From: Symbiotaphrina buchneri
Lineage: Eukaryota; Ascomycota; Symbiotaphrinales; Symbiotaphrinaceae
DNA: 64,000 nucleotides
Assembly: GCA_001599915.1 (NCBI GenBank)
Contig: BCIG01000019.1
Coordinates: 601,463 to 665,462 of the forward strand
Direction: 5' to 3'
The notes below the pieces were generated by a model. The model searched no databases, had not been told where the DNA came from, and saw only the letters and a program-made list of their open reading frames with translations. Position 1 is the first letter of the stretch; the number at the start of each line of letters is the position of its first letter. A program made the position numbers and the translations under genes. Shown piece by piece: positions 36,352-47,992 of the stretch.

Positions 36352-37496
36352 ATGGGCTTCCCAACCGACGGGCAAGAAGCCACGCCCGGCGCGATCAAAA
36401 AGGTCATCATCGTCGGCGCCGGGCCGTCAGGGCTGCTGCTAGGCAACATGCTGGCGCGGGCGGGGATCAACGTCGAGCTGCTGGAAGCGACGACAGTGCT
36501 AGATGGCCAGCCGCGGGCGGCGCACTATGCGCCTCCGGCGGTGCACGTGCTGCGGCGGGCCGGGGTGCTCGACGACGTGGCGGCCGAGGGGTTCAAGCCC
36601 AAGACGTTCTGCTGGCGCAAGAAGGACGGCACGCTGATCTGCGGCATGCACATGGACGCCATCCCGGACTACCCGGATCGCATGGTCGTGCTGCCGCTGG
36701 ACCGCCTGGGTAAGGTCCTGAAACGCCATCTGGAGGATAAGAAGACGGCGCGCATCCTCTGGAATCATCGCGTCAAGAATATCGGTCAGGATGAGGGCAA
36801 GGCGTGGGTTGAGGTGGAGACGCCAGAGGGAATGAAGAAGCTCGAGGCGGATTATATCGTGGGCTGTGATGGCGCGAATTCGCAGGTCCGTCGCTCGTTG
36901 TTTGGCGACTGGAATTATCCCGGCGAGACGCTGAATGCGGTGATTATCGCTACGAACGTAAGTCGGATATTCTTCAAAACCGGAAGCTATAGCGGGACGG
37001 ACTGACATGACATACGTTAGATGTACTACGACTTCGAAAAGTACGGGTACTGGGACAGCAACTTCATCGTGCACCCGAATGACTGGCACATGGTGGCCAA
37101 GATCGGCGAGGACCACCTGTACCGCGTCACCTACAGCGACGTGCCCGGCCTCACCACCGAGGAGTACAAGAAGCGCCAGCCGATGCGCTACGAGGAGCTC
37201 CTGCCAGGCCACCCGAAGCCCGGCGACTACAAGCTGACCAACATCAACCCGTACAAGATGCAGCACCGGTGCGCTGAGAGATTCCGCGTCGGCCGCTTCA
37301 TCCTGGCCGCTGACGCCGCGCATCTGTGCAATCCATTGTAAGTCTCTATATATCAGCAAAGACCTCAATCACAGGTAGTAATGACCGCGAGCTAACCAAC
37401 CTCCAATACAGCGGCGGTCTAGGCCTCACGGGCGGTATCTGCGACGTGGGCAGCCTCGCGGACTGCCTGATCGGGATCCACGAAGGCAAGACATAG
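36352..37496 (+). CDS. FAD-dependent aromatic monooxygenase (PheA/TfdB/MhpA type), C-terminally truncated
   Basis: Three exons (36352-36957, 37021-37337, 37412-37496) give 335 residues. The FAD fold opens with KKVIIVGAGPSGLLLGNML and LLEATTVLDGQPRAAHYAPP. VVLPLDRLGKVLKRHL, DYIVGCDGANSQVRRSL (DG motif), RVGRFILAADAAHLCNP (GD-type second FAD motif with Ala-Ala-His) and GGLGLTGGICDVGSLADC follow. This is the family that hydroxylates phenols with NAD(P)H. A stop follows IHEGKT directly after the FAD-contacting helix, where members usually continue for about 80-100 more residues. The next 300 bp contain no matching exon. The catalytic core is largely present, but activity is doubtful. It is divergent from the VAO-type gene and faces the MFS gene. 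Confidence 0.85.
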
Positions 37497-38323
37497 AGTT
37501 CCAAAGGTGGCTCGCGTCCGTCCGTCCGTTCGTTCGTCGGGTAGAGGTGAGCAAGGCAAGCAAACAGAAGGCACCTCCCCCGTTCCGCTTCCCTTCCCAC
37601 TTCCCTCCCCGTCCACCTTCTTCCCACCGCCCCGGACTTCTGCAACACCAAGCCTAAACGCTCTGCTCCTCCACACCAGCCCCCCCGCATTCAGTAAAGT
37701 AGCCCCCCCCCCCCCCCCGGCGCCGCCCCCCCGGTCGGTTTCGCTTGCCTCCGCGCAGCACCAGCGCCCGCGCCAGCGCCAACCTCCACATCGTCCCCTT
37801 GTCGACCTTAGCCTCTTTTGCTTTCCTTCCATTCAGAGGTGTGTGTGGGATTGGATTGTGCTTGGCTGAGTGCGGGCCCCCGCTTTTTAGCCTCGTTGGG
37901 CCCGGCAGATGCTTCCCGGTCACTTTTTAGCGCACCTTGGCCTTGCCTTGGTCCTTTTGGCTTTGCCGGATGCAGCGCCAGCTGCAGTAGTTCGAGCGAG
38001 TCTGACTTTTTCCCGCGCCCGCACATATGGGGTAAAGCAAACGAGGGAGGGAGGGCAGGGATCGGCGGCGAGGGAAATTTGGATATATAAATCCGCACCT
38101 CTGTCGAGTGGAGGAGCAAGCAAGGCAGCTTCAGGACTTCCACTTGTTGGTGGCTCGCCCAGCTTGGTTTTGGACTTTGCCCTGCGGCCTTCTGCCTGCT
38201 CCTCGTCGTCAACCCTTCTTCGCCTTGGGGACTTAAGTTCCTCAAGAATAGTCTTTTGGTTGGGCCAGTGAAGCCCTTCATATATCTTTTTTCTGCACCC
38301 TTGCCCTCAGCCAGCCGATCATC
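37497..38323. other. Intergenic, upstream of the MFS sugar-transporter-type gene
   Basis: An 830-bp spacer with a CGTC/CGTT tetranucleotide run at about 37510-37540 and a poly-C tract. A TATATAAAT sequence at about 38083, some 240 bp before the transporter ATG, could be its TATA box. Confidence 0.4.
37703..37718. repeat. Poly-C tract, 16 bases
   Basis: A homopolymer of 16 C followed by further GC-rich sequence. It is just downstream of the truncated monooxygenase gene and prone to length errors in sequencing. Confidence 0.9.
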
Positions 38324-40019
38324 ATGGCGGACGGAACGGAAAAGGGGATCCTCCAGCACTGGAAGTGCGCCCTCGCCTGTCTCCTCATCTCCATGTCGCC
38401 CTTCCAGTACGGCATGGACTTTGGTCTCATCGGTGGTCTGCAGGCCATGGTTGGGTTCTTGAAGGTGCGTCAAACTCCGGCCTTTTCTGATCATCAATCA
38501 TCATGTTAACGCCCCGGCTAGGTCTTTGGATACAGAGACCCTGCCACCCCAGTGGGCTGGAACATCACTGCCACGCGCCAGCAGCTGATCGCTTCGCTCA
38601 TGGTCCTTGGTGCCTTCATTGGCTCTGTCTCTGCTGGTAAGTCCTTCCTGTCTGACTAGAGACTCTTCTTTCGATGTGCACGGCTGACATGCAAGTACAG
38701 GTCCCATCTCGCATAAGCTTGGCCGCAGGCAAGCCCTCTGGGTGGCCTGCCTGTTCTGCTGCATGTCCGACGCCATCATGATGGGCACGACCAGCGTCGC
38801 CGGCCTCTACGTCGCACGTCTATTCATCGGGCTCGCCAACGGTTGGCTGATGACCTTCTCGCAGCTGTACCTGCAGGAAGTCTCACCCGCTCGCTACCGT
38901 GGTGTTGCCATCGCCGCGTTCGACTTCTGGATTAGCATCGGCTCGCTGGTGGGCACCATCGTGGACAACTTCACGTCCAAGATCGACAGCCGGGCGTGCT
39001 ACCTGATCCCGCTGGGGCTGATCTACATCATCCCCGCCATCCTCCTGGTCGGCATGTTCTTCATCCCCGAGTCCCCCCGTTGGCTCGCACAGCAGGGCCG
39101 CTACGAGGAGGCCAAGAGCTCTCTCGTGTGGCTGCGGCCCAGCGGCTACACCGTCGACGACGAGCTGCAGGGCATCGTCACGACCATCGAGGCCGAGAAG
39201 GCCACGGGCCACGGCGTCACGTTCATGGACTGCTTCCGCAACCCCGTCGACCGCCGCCGCACGCTGCTCTCCATTGCGGCCGTCACTACGCAGGCCAGCA
39301 GCGGTGCCATGTACATGATCAGCTACGGCACGTACTTCTTTGAGATGGCGTCCCTCGGAGACGCTTTTGCCAACTCCTGCATCTTGACCGGTGTGGGTGT
39401 CGCCATCATGCTGCTCAACGCCCTGTTCATCTCCAAGATCGGTCGCCGTCGCTTCTTCCTCTGCACGGGCCTGCTGCTCTGCGGTCTGTGCCAGCTGATA
39501 ATCGCCATCGTCTACACCAAGGCGCCCAACGGCAGCGACACAGGCAAGACCATTGTGGGGCTCTCGGTCATCTTCATCCTGGGTTACAACGGGATGGTGT
39601 CGACCTACGCGTGGGTGCTCGGCGGTGAGATCCCCAGCCAGCGACTACGATCATACACGTTCGGTCTAGCCGCAGCAGTGGGCTTCTTGGGCGCGTGGGT
39701 AACCACGTTCGCAGCCCCGTACTTCATCAACCCGGCGGCGCTCAACTGGGGCCCCAAGTACGGCTACATCTGGATCGTCAGCTGCTTCATCGCCTCGGCC
39801 TTCTGCTTCCTCTACATGCCCGAGACCAAGAACCGCACGCTCGAGGAGATCGACGAGATGTTCGAGGCCCGCATCTCCGCCCGCAAGTTCTCGAGCTACA
39901 AGTGCAGGGGCGTTGATGCCGTCCTTGCTGAGCGCGAGAAGGGCGATCTTGGTGAGGCGGGCGATGAGAAGAAGGATAATTCCGCTACGGTCGTGCAGGT
40001 CGAGGACGTCAAGACCTAG
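38324..40019 (+). CDS. MFS transporter, sugar-transporter family
   Basis: Three exons (38324-38464, 38522-38636, 38701-40019) give 524 residues with about 12 hydrophobic segments. Family signatures are KLGRRQALW after TM2, LYVARLFIGLANGWLMTFSQ with LQEVSPARYRG, FFIPESPRWLAQQGRYEEA (PESPR before the central loop), SKIGRRRFFL (second RxGRR), EIPSQRLRSYTFGLA and LYMPETKNRTLEEIDEMF (PETK after TM12). It is a plasma-membrane H+ symporter by family. Many fungal members import sugars, quinate or other hydroxylated acids. Its place between aromatic monooxygenase genes suggests uptake of the cluster's substrate, which is inference. Confidence 0.92.
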
Positions 40020-41262
40020 CGCCTGCCCGGCGGTGCGGCCGGTGTGTGCAGGTGGCCCGGAGGGTTGCTTTGTTACGTGCCGGTTGTTGTCTACTTTGTG
40101 CTATTCTTCTGTTTTCTGCATACTTCCCCCGGGACGGGAGAGGCCTGCAGACGCGGAGGTGCAGGAGAAGGGGAAGAAAGGGCTTCTCATGGGTCCGGAG
40201 GAAACGTGTCATGCCTTTTTTATACCCTTGCATATGTGATGATGTGATGATGGGATTGGGATTGCGAATATGTACTGTTAAGGATATACCCCAAGTGCCG
40301 GAGGCGCAACGGGTTGATCTTTTTAACGACATCAATGGAGATGCTTGAAAAACAAACGTGTTCCCTGGCTTGTGCTGTGCGACTGCTACTGAAATCCTCG
40401 CTTTCCCGGTATTGAGCTACAGCAGTATATTTGCACGTGGATCAAGAGTGTGCCAAAGCACTGTAGGCCCCGAATTCCTGGACCAGGTAGTGGCTCGAAA
40501 GGAAATGGACAACGCAGAACCGCTGTGATTGGCAGCCTCGGACCCCAGCTCTCTCGTGCCCTAAAGGCGGCTTTCCACACCTATGCCCTTTCTACTTCAA
40601 GGCAGCGCATGCACGTCATGTCCCACTATCCGGCTGGAGCTCGGGCCCTTTTTCCCGCAACTGCCGAACGAATGGTGGCTGCGAAATAGGCTTTTTCTTG
40701 CTTCTTGGGAGTTGCGTTGATATCTTGGGGCAGATCAGGTGAAGAGTACGGGGAATAGTGCGAAATGGGGTTTGTTCCCTTTCCGGATTATGCTTTCCTG
40801 GCCTCCACTCGATCCGGATGGATAGTAGGGCAGAAATACTGGGAGTTGAGAGGAGATGTGGAGGAGGTCTGTTTGCGGGGCGGATGGTTGCGGCCGCAGA
40901 GATAGTTTGTGGAGCAAGGATATGGATGTGTTGGGCGAATCTCCATGGGGAAGTCCCTCAGGGTGCATCCCATGCTTCGCCTTCCAACTCTACGCAGTTG
41001 ACTCACCCACATCCACACTTATGTATCTCGTCAAATCTGGCATGTTAATTCATAGGGAAACGTAGCAACCTGTTTAAATCGTCCTTGATTGCCCCAAAAT
41101 GCTAGCTAGATGTCATAACAAGTCATATGCCGGAGCAGGTCCCCTGCCCTTTATAAGACTACCGTCTAAACCACGCAGGAAGCACAAAATAGAATAAAAA
41201 CACAATGCCAACACGCCTGTCAACGACACAATCCTCGTCTCATCCTCCTTCCCCTCAGCCCT
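40020..41262. other. Convergent intergenic region, 1.2 kb
   Basis: The spacer lies between the 3' ends of the MFS gene and the next monooxygenase gene. No coding frame is supported, and no transposon feature is seen. Confidence 0.45.
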
Positions 41263-42831
41263 CTATACCTGTCCCGGCAATGCAACCGGCACCGTCGTCG
41301 TCAGCGTGCCCGGTTTATCCAAGACACTGACCGTGGAAACCTTCTTCAGGGCCTCATCAAAGACCTCCTCAGCATGCTTCGCGCAGTCATGGAGCATGAT
41401 CCAGTCCTCACGGGGAAGCTGAACGCTCTCGGGGTTCTTAGCGACCTTCTCCCAGTCGGCCTTATGCCACATATCGCGGGTCGTCTCGCCGGTCTTCTGG
41501 ACCTTGCGGACGCGATCGTAGCGGATCTCCTGGTACGCGCGGACGGCATTGGGGACATTCTCCTTGCCGCCGCGGCGCAGGCAGATGGCGATCGTGACGC
41601 CGTCCTCCATGGCCTGGGTGGCGCCCTGCGCGCTGGTCGGCAGGAACGGGTGCGCCGAGTCGCCCAGAAGCGCCAGACGGCCCTTGTCGCTGACCCAGCG
41701 TGGCAGCGGGTCGCGGTACACTAGCTTCCAGTCGACTAGGCTGGGCGTCTTCTCCACGATGGCCTTGCACATCGGGTCCCAGCCCTCCAGCACCTTGTAC
41801 ACGTCCTGGAGCTTACCTGGGAATGACCAGGATTCCTTGATGTCGTGGTCGTCCCGGTGCGTCAGCACCCAACAGCAGTCCTGCCCGCCCTTGATCGTGC
41901 TGAATAGGAAGTGCACGTCCTGCCCGATCCACCCCTGGAAGCTGTCGCCGTTCTCGCAGAATTGCCGCGTGCGCGGATCTGCCATCATGTCTTTGTTTGA
42001 GAACCTGCGTAATGAGTCAGGGAATGCAATACCGGCAGCGGATTTTGATTGAGACTTACCATGCACGGAAAACGGCGTAGCCGCTGCTCTTGGGATTATC
42101 AACGTAGCCCAGAACGAGTTCTCTCGCCTTTGAACGGACGCCATCAGAGCCAATGACCATATCACCATAAACCTTGAAAGTATGTTAGCCAGACTTGCGC
42201 CTCATTTCTTGAATAGGAAACGGGTAAACCGCATGCTACCAACCTTCGTGCCATTTTCCAGAATAATCCCCGCCTTATCATCATCCTCAAAATACTGCGT
42301 GACCCTCTTCCCCAGGTGAATCGGAATGCCCAACTCATCCTTGGCATAGTTAAAGATGATCTCATGGAGTTCACCACGGTGGCCATTAAAGACGGGCCAT
42401 TCAGGGTGCATCTCAGGCGTGGGCTGCGTGATGATCAACTCGCCGGTATACTTATGGATCTTGAAGCCCTTGCCGCGCAGGTCGATGCTCAGGGGCCGCA
42501 TGCGCTTTGCGATCTCGCCGTTCTTCCACCGCACGAAGATGTGGCCTCCGTTGGGCCCGAATGAGATGATGTCGCCCAACGTCTTCAGCTTTGGGAATGA
42601 CTCGTAGATCTCTACGTCGTGCCCTTGCCGGTGGCACTCGATGGCCGCGGTGAGACCTCCGAACCCTGTGGTTTTTGTTAGAGAGCGCGATATTTGGAAA
42701 GGAATTCTTGAAAGATACGCACCGGCTCCCACGATGATCACCTTGATGCCGGTTTTCGACGCGGGCGTATCGCTGTCCGCGGCTGCATGCGCGCCATTGG
42801 CTCCGTTGTCGGCGGCCATTGGCACCGGCAT
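41263..42831 (-). CDS. FAD-dependent monooxygenase, salicylate-hydroxylase type (first of two)
   Basis: Four exons (42723-42831, 42244-42665, 42060-42172, 41263-42004) give about 461 residues. The Rossmann motif spans the first splice: IKVIIVGAG then GFGGLTAAIE. VEIYESFPKLKTLGDIISFG, GHRGELHEIIFNYA, VYGDMVIGSDGVRSKARELV (DG motif) and GRLALLGDSAHPFLPTSAQG (GD FAD-ribityl motif) follow, with TQAMEDGVTIAICLR. These are group A flavoprotein hydroxylase signatures shared by salicylate 1-monooxygenase and relatives, which hydroxylate, and may decarboxylate, aromatic acids. The start at MPVPMAADNG is the second in-frame ATG and was chosen because the first lies in a long unconserved leader. Substrate not assignable from sequence. 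The enzyme should be cytosolic; no targeting peptide is seen. Confidence 0.9.
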
Positions 42832-43158
42832 AGTATGTCTGTCGACTTTGCTGGAATATGTATATGTGGACAAGCAGTAAGGACGTGGCTTGACCAATAC
42901 AAATGGAAGGGAGACTAAGTTTCAATCCGACTCAATCAATCGATGGATGCAACCAACAAGTCAAAATCTAAAAGCCAACAAATGGTAGTTTTATTGCGGC
43001 AGCAGCTCCCCACACTGAGATATACTTCTGGGGGAAGAACGGACTTTCCCCAGCCGAGCCCGTGCGCTGGAGTCCTCAAGGCCAACGGAAGAGCCTCGGG
43101 AGTTCGTGCTGCCGACTGCCGCGAAGAGACTCAGACGACTCCTGCACAAAGCCCCGCC

Positions 43159-43169
43159 GTGGGGCTACC
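43159..43169 (+). promoter_or_regulatory. GTGGGGCTACC motif upstream of the first salicylate-hydroxylase-type gene
   Basis: About 330 bp upstream of the start codon at 42831. The same 11-mer recurs at 50018-50028, upstream of the dioxygenase gene. Confidence 0.4.
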
Positions 43170-43499
43170 CTTTTTCCCAAAGTAACCTTGGAAAGTAAGG
43201 TAGTGAGTGGGCGCGAGTGCTACTCTACTAGCTCAAATCTGGACCTGGCTGAAAAATGCGGGCTGCATCTAGCAAGAACTCCTTCTTGCAGTACCCCCGG
43301 GAGCAACTCACTCAGCTCCCGCCCATCCAACGCTGGCGGGCGTCCAGAAGCCCAGCGGGATGCAGTGGCCCGCAAAAGCCACCCCATTCTTTTTCCCCAT
43401 GGGGCAAACCCGACGTGGGGTGGTGCACCTGCCACCGCGAACCCCACTTGGCGCTGCTGAGCCTTGCCGGGGTGTTGACTTGCAGCGACGTACCGGATA

Positions 43500-45128
43500 T
43501 CATGACGAGGAGAGCGAGGAAGAGGCACACTCACTATCCCACTCCTTAGCAGCCGAGTCCTCCGAGTCCCAGAGCCAGAGGAAGCGCTGCGTCTCCGGGT
43601 CGCCCCACTTGTCCGGGTTCTCAGCGCCTTCGGAGAGGGCCTGGAACTGGCGGTCGCGCGCCTGCTGCTCGGGCCCGTCGTGCAGGTGCAGTGCCTTGCG
43701 CGTCTGCCCGCCCGACGCCTGCACCGTCTCGGCCCGCTGCTTGCGCGCCCGCTCGTATGCTCGTAGTGCGAGTGGGATGTCCGCCTTCTTGCCTACCGCG
43801 GATAGGATCACGCCCAGCGCTGCGGCGTCTTCGACGGCTTGTGCTGCGCCTTGGGCCACGTACGGTCTGTCGGGTTGCGCATGTTAGCGGGGAGAAGGCG
43901 GGATGTGGCAGCAAATGGGGGCCCTTACAGCATCGGGTGGCATGCGTCGCCCATCAAAGCCGCGGAGCCGCGCACCCATGTCCGCAGCGGCTGGTGCGAG
44001 CAGAGCTTCCACTCCAGCACCTCACCATCAGGGACGAGCTCGATGATCTTCCGAAGACGCTCGTCCCAGCCCTGGTACTCCTCGATCATAGCCTTCTTGG
44101 AGCCGACAGTGGTCCAGGACTCATCAACGCCGCCGCGGTCGGGATGGGCGAGCACGACGTTGTATAGCTCGTGATTCCGCACAGGGTACGCGATGATATG
44201 CCGATCGGGCCCAACCCACCTGGTCGCCTTCTTCTCCTCAATGAAAGGCTTCAGATCCGGATCCGGGAGCATCTTCTCCCGCGGGAGGATGATCCGGAAT
44301 ACGGCGTCGCCGGTCGGGATAGGCACGTCATCTGAATCCACGAGGAGTTTCGGTCGGATAATTGACTTGATGCCGTCGGCCGCCAACACGACGTCTCCAG
44401 GCACGACCTCGCCACTAGCCAGGATAGCCGCAGGCGCCTCGAAATCGACATCCGTGACGCGTGCGTCGAGACGGATGTTCACGTTTGGTAGCTCCAGCGC
44501 CTTGTCGATCAGCGCGTTGTGCAGATCCGCACGGTGCACGACGTATTGGTCGCCGTACTCGCGGTTGATGGGCACCTTGCCCAGCAGCTGGCCCTTCTCC
44601 CAGCGGAGGATATGGATGTCGTCCAGCGCCACGCCCTTGGCACGCACCACGCTGCCCACGCCCCACCCTGTGTAACCGGACAATGCATCAGCACCGCGTT
44701 TCGAGTTACAATGGCAATCCAATATGCGCCGGGAGGAACTCACGGTCGAGAAGTCGCAGCATGTTAGGCGCTACTTGGATCCCCGCTCCGACTTCGATTA
44801 GCTGCGCAATCTTGTCAGCTCGGCTTAAACAGGGACGGGATGAACCACTCACCTTGGGCGCGACCTCCAGGATCGTCACGTCGTGGCCTCTCCGCCCCAG
44901 AGCCAGCGCCGCGGCCATGCCGCCAATGCCTTTAGGTCCTCGTCAGCAATCGCGATCCATTGCCTATGGGTATCCCCAACGCCGAGAGACAGCGAGGGGC
45001 AAGACCGTCATACCGGCTCTACAAGCTCATCCATCAGCGACCCGCGACCCAAAGTTGGGGAGAAAAAGCACGACTTACCCGACAACAAGGACCTTCAGCT
45101 TCATCTTGGCCTGTTCTACGGACGCCAT
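43500..45128 (-). CDS. FAD-dependent monooxygenase, salicylate-hydroxylase type (second), with a 5-nt microexon
   Basis: Exons 45080-45128 plus 45079, then 45014-45018, 44853-44929, 44744-44801, 43929-44667 and 43500-43866 give 431 residues. KLKVLVVG at the end of exon 1 joins to GIGGMAAALALGRRG only if a 5-nt exon, AGCCG, is spliced in, restoring the GAGIGG nucleotide-binding loop. EVGAGIQVAPNMLRLL, VVHRADLHNALIDKAL, PGDVVLAADGIKSIIRPKLL (DG motif), RGSAALMGDACHPML and PYVAQGAAQAVEDAAALG (GD motif) follow. It belongs to the salicylate/3-hydroxybenzoate hydroxylase group. The fourth exon boundary was placed at 44801 because a 51-nt intron with a CTGAC branch site reads better than the 42-nt alternative. 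It is tandem to, but not a close copy of, the preceding monooxygenase. Confidence 0.88.
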
Positions 45129-45668
45129 GTCTGCGGATATGTGCGTTGGACCAGGGCTGGGCTGGTTGAGGATTGCGATTGCTGAGCGACGGAGCTCGAG
45201 GCAGTTTTTGTGTTCTCGGTCGCCGAAGGCCCCGCAGAGTTGCCGATGAGAACTGCCGATGCTGAGGTCACGTGATCGGACTGCGGCAGTTGAGGTTGAG
45301 GTTGATATACCGCGTTGTGGATCCAAACGGTTTGCCTTGAAATTTAAGGGTCCGTGGCAAAGTCAATTGACTGAATTTGGAATGGGAAGTATATTCATTG
45401 TGTGGATGTCTTGGTCGATGCAAGTAGGATGTGAGTTCAGAATATGCAGCGCTTGATGGAGAAGCCAGTTCAAGACCCGGACCTTGAATCAAGAGCGCAA
45501 CAACTCCTGGCAATCTCCCGTGCAACCTCTCGAACCGTGTCCATAACGTCATGGAATCCAAGAAGATACTCAAATGTCTACATCAAATCCCATTGCTCTA
45601 TTCACAAACAACTGAATTCTATATCACGGCCCAGAGAATATATACACGCGTGTGCAGAGCACATCCCT

Positions 45669-47005
45669 CTATGGGACCACCGTCTCCGTCCCAAAGTGGA
45701 ACTTCTCAAAGACCTCCATCGCGCCCTGAAACACGACCAACAGGATCCCTCCTCCAGGACCAAAGCGCAACAACTTCGGCACCAAACCCTTATACAATGC
45801 CCTAAAGCCCTCCTCCCTCAAGACCGTGGCCAGAGCGCCCCAAGCCCAATTATACTTCGGCTTCTTCCCGGTCTCTCTCGCACTATTCTGAATGCGCGTC
45901 TTGACCACGTCCATCGGCGTATTCAACACCGTACCCACCAAGCCACCCGCCGAGCCGGCTAGCAGATCATTGCCCATCTTCTGGGCCTTCGTCTGGCCCT
46001 GCGGCGGCTTCGGCAGCAGCGCGCGCACCTGAAAGATGGACCCGAAGTACCCCGCGTTCCAAATGATGTGCCGCCACACGGTGCTCTCGAGCCCGTTGTA
46101 CAGCGCCAGCGGGCCCTCGGTGCGCACGATCTTCATCACGCAGTCTAGCGGCCCGGCGTATTGTGCTGCCCGGCCTTTGTCTTGTAGCCGCACTTTGACG
46201 AGCTCGAAGGGCACGACGATGAGTGCTTCGGTTGCGCCCGCGGAGGCGCCGGTGAGGATCGCGACGGGCTGCGTCATGACGGATAAGGAGAAGGTGGAGA
46301 GGTAGAATTTGCCCCAGCCGTTGTTGGCAGCGAATTTGGTCGCGCTGGGGGAAGCCGTTAGTACATGTTAGGATGGGTGTTTGATAGTTGTTATGGGTTG
46401 CGTACCGCTTCGGCGACTCCATGAGGATCGGGAGCATGATGCCGCGATATAATCTCGAGAAGCTAGTCACCGAAAACCTTGGTGAGCGATTGACCCTTGC
46501 TGGAGTTCATCAAGGACAGAGGCCGCACCCCTCGTTCCGCACAATCTTCCGGAAGCAGTCCAGCGTGCCTTTATACGCGTCTCCGCCCACGCCTTGCCCC
46601 TGTTGTAGCTGTCTGCACGGTTCGTCAACCATTAGCAAGTGTCGACTCCAGCTCTGCCAACTGCCGGCAGTTGCAAAGTGGCAAAGCTTACATTCGCGTC
46701 TTCACCACGTCAAGTGGGTACCTATCCCAAGCGCCTATGTTAACGCACTTGTCCTATACGTGTATGCAACCATTGTTGCAATAACGGAGGGATGCATACA
46801 TCACCAAGACCTGTCGTCCTCGAGATCATCAGCTGAGTCCTTCAAGGAAACACATTGCGTACACCAATTGCATCGCCCCGCTCCAATTGAAGCAAGGAAA
46901 GGAAGAGCCAGAGAAACATACCTCTGATATTCCCGCCACAGCCCCAGCAGCGAATTCATACCGGAACGGCAGCGACTTTGGTTTCTGGCCCGGGCCGGAA
47001 GCCAT
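45669..47005 (-). CDS. Mitochondrial 2-oxodicarboxylate carrier (Odc1/Odc2 type)
   Basis: Six exons (46922-47005, 46800-46810, 46692-46721, 46529-46612, 46406-46462, 45669-46344) give 313 residues, the usual carrier length. All three carrier repeats are seen. KPKSLPFRYEFAAGAVAGIS, then YPLDVVKTRIQLQQGQG (PxDxxKxR) after an 11-nt exon, and DCFRKIVRNEG make up the first. ILTGASAGATEALIVVPFEL with VKVRLQDKG, and LLAGSAGGLVGTVLNTPMDV with VKTRIQN, make up the second and third. The family exchanges 2-oxoadipate and 2-oxoglutarate across the inner mitochondrial membrane. In this cluster it could import a ring-cleavage-derived dicarboxylate such as an oxoadipate to the mitochondrial thiolase and CoA-transferase. 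That coupling is inference. Confidence 0.93.
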
Positions 47006-47992
47006 TTTGGTATGCGCCTTGCCCCGTTGCTGTCAGATGGATTGTCTCCTGTTTTCGCTATCCCGCCCACAGACTGAGATCAGGTGTCAGACACAGTAAT
47101 CTGGACGTTTTCCCCCAGCAAACCCTAGCTGCAAGCCCTAACTTATTCACGCCCAGCAAAAGAAGCAACAAAAGACTCACGCGCGCGTGCTTTCAGGGTT
47201 CGAGTTGGTGTGTAGTCACAAAATTGTCGTTCCCCACACCGCAGGTTGCCTATTACGAAATTACCATAAGGTACCCTGCCCGCCGGCTTGCTCCGAGTCC
47301 GAACCCCTTTCACTTCCGCTACCACCGCAACCCCAACCCGTTGAGCCCTTTACACTATCGGTACCAGGGTACCTAAAAGGAAGGCAGGTAAGATAAGCAG
47401 CAGCAGCCAGCCCCGTCCCAAGCGTGCACACCTACAGATCATGTGGCCCCTTCCCAGCACAGCCAACCTTGAAGTGCCGCGCTTGACGGAGCGGGGTTGT
47501 GTTGGGGGCGGGGGCCGAGAATAGGGGTGATGTGGGGCCACACACCCACATGAGTTAGTTAGCCCCAGCCCCACATTGCATACATGCAACGGGCTGGACA
47601 TGCAGCATCCATGTGGGTTGGGGCACATGGCACATGGGCTTGCTGTGGGGGCCGACATGAGGACATGGACAGGGTTGGTGCTTGCTTGGCGGGGTGCGGG
47701 GAAAGGGTCGGACGGCATGGCGGTCACACCGACGAAGACGATGGAAGAAGGAAGAGCTGTGGCACGGCAAGGAAGATGGGTACATAGTACTTGGTGGTGA
47801 AATTGAGTTATCATCAGTCCCAAATAGGATGCGACGGATGATCAATATCATGGATGAATGGATGGATACACATTTTCGTAGCTAGCACAGCTTCGGTATA
47901 CAGGATTCGACAAGACATGATAGAGAGACAGAGGAACAGGCACACCACAACTGAAGGATCAGCAACTTGCTCCTAAATAGAGGAAAAAAGAA
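47006..47992. other. Intergenic between the carrier and dioxygenase genes, rich in GTGGGG motifs
   Basis: A 990-bp spacer. GTGGGGC at 47532-47538 and its inverted copy at 47568-47574 form an imperfect palindromic pair about 530 bp upstream of the carrier start. Further GTGGGG runs occur at about 47645-47650. No coding frame is supported. Confidence 0.4.
47532..47574. promoter_or_regulatory. Inverted pair of GTGGGGC motifs
   Basis: GTGGGGC and GCCCCAC face each other with centres 36 bp apart. Paired SYGGRG sites are typical of CreA-responsive promoters. Confidence 0.4.

Noticed and set aside
36499-37368. Antisense open frame of 289 codons opposite the FAD monooxygenase gene
   Set aside because: It spans an intron of the real gene, shows no family motif and mirrors its codon bias.
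44802-44852. Reading straight through, or a 42-nt intron, between K of EVAPK and the IEVGAG motif
   Set aside because: Read-through adds 14 residues not expected in the family. The 42-nt version puts the branch site only 4 nt from the acceptor; the 51-nt intron ending GCGCAG is better.
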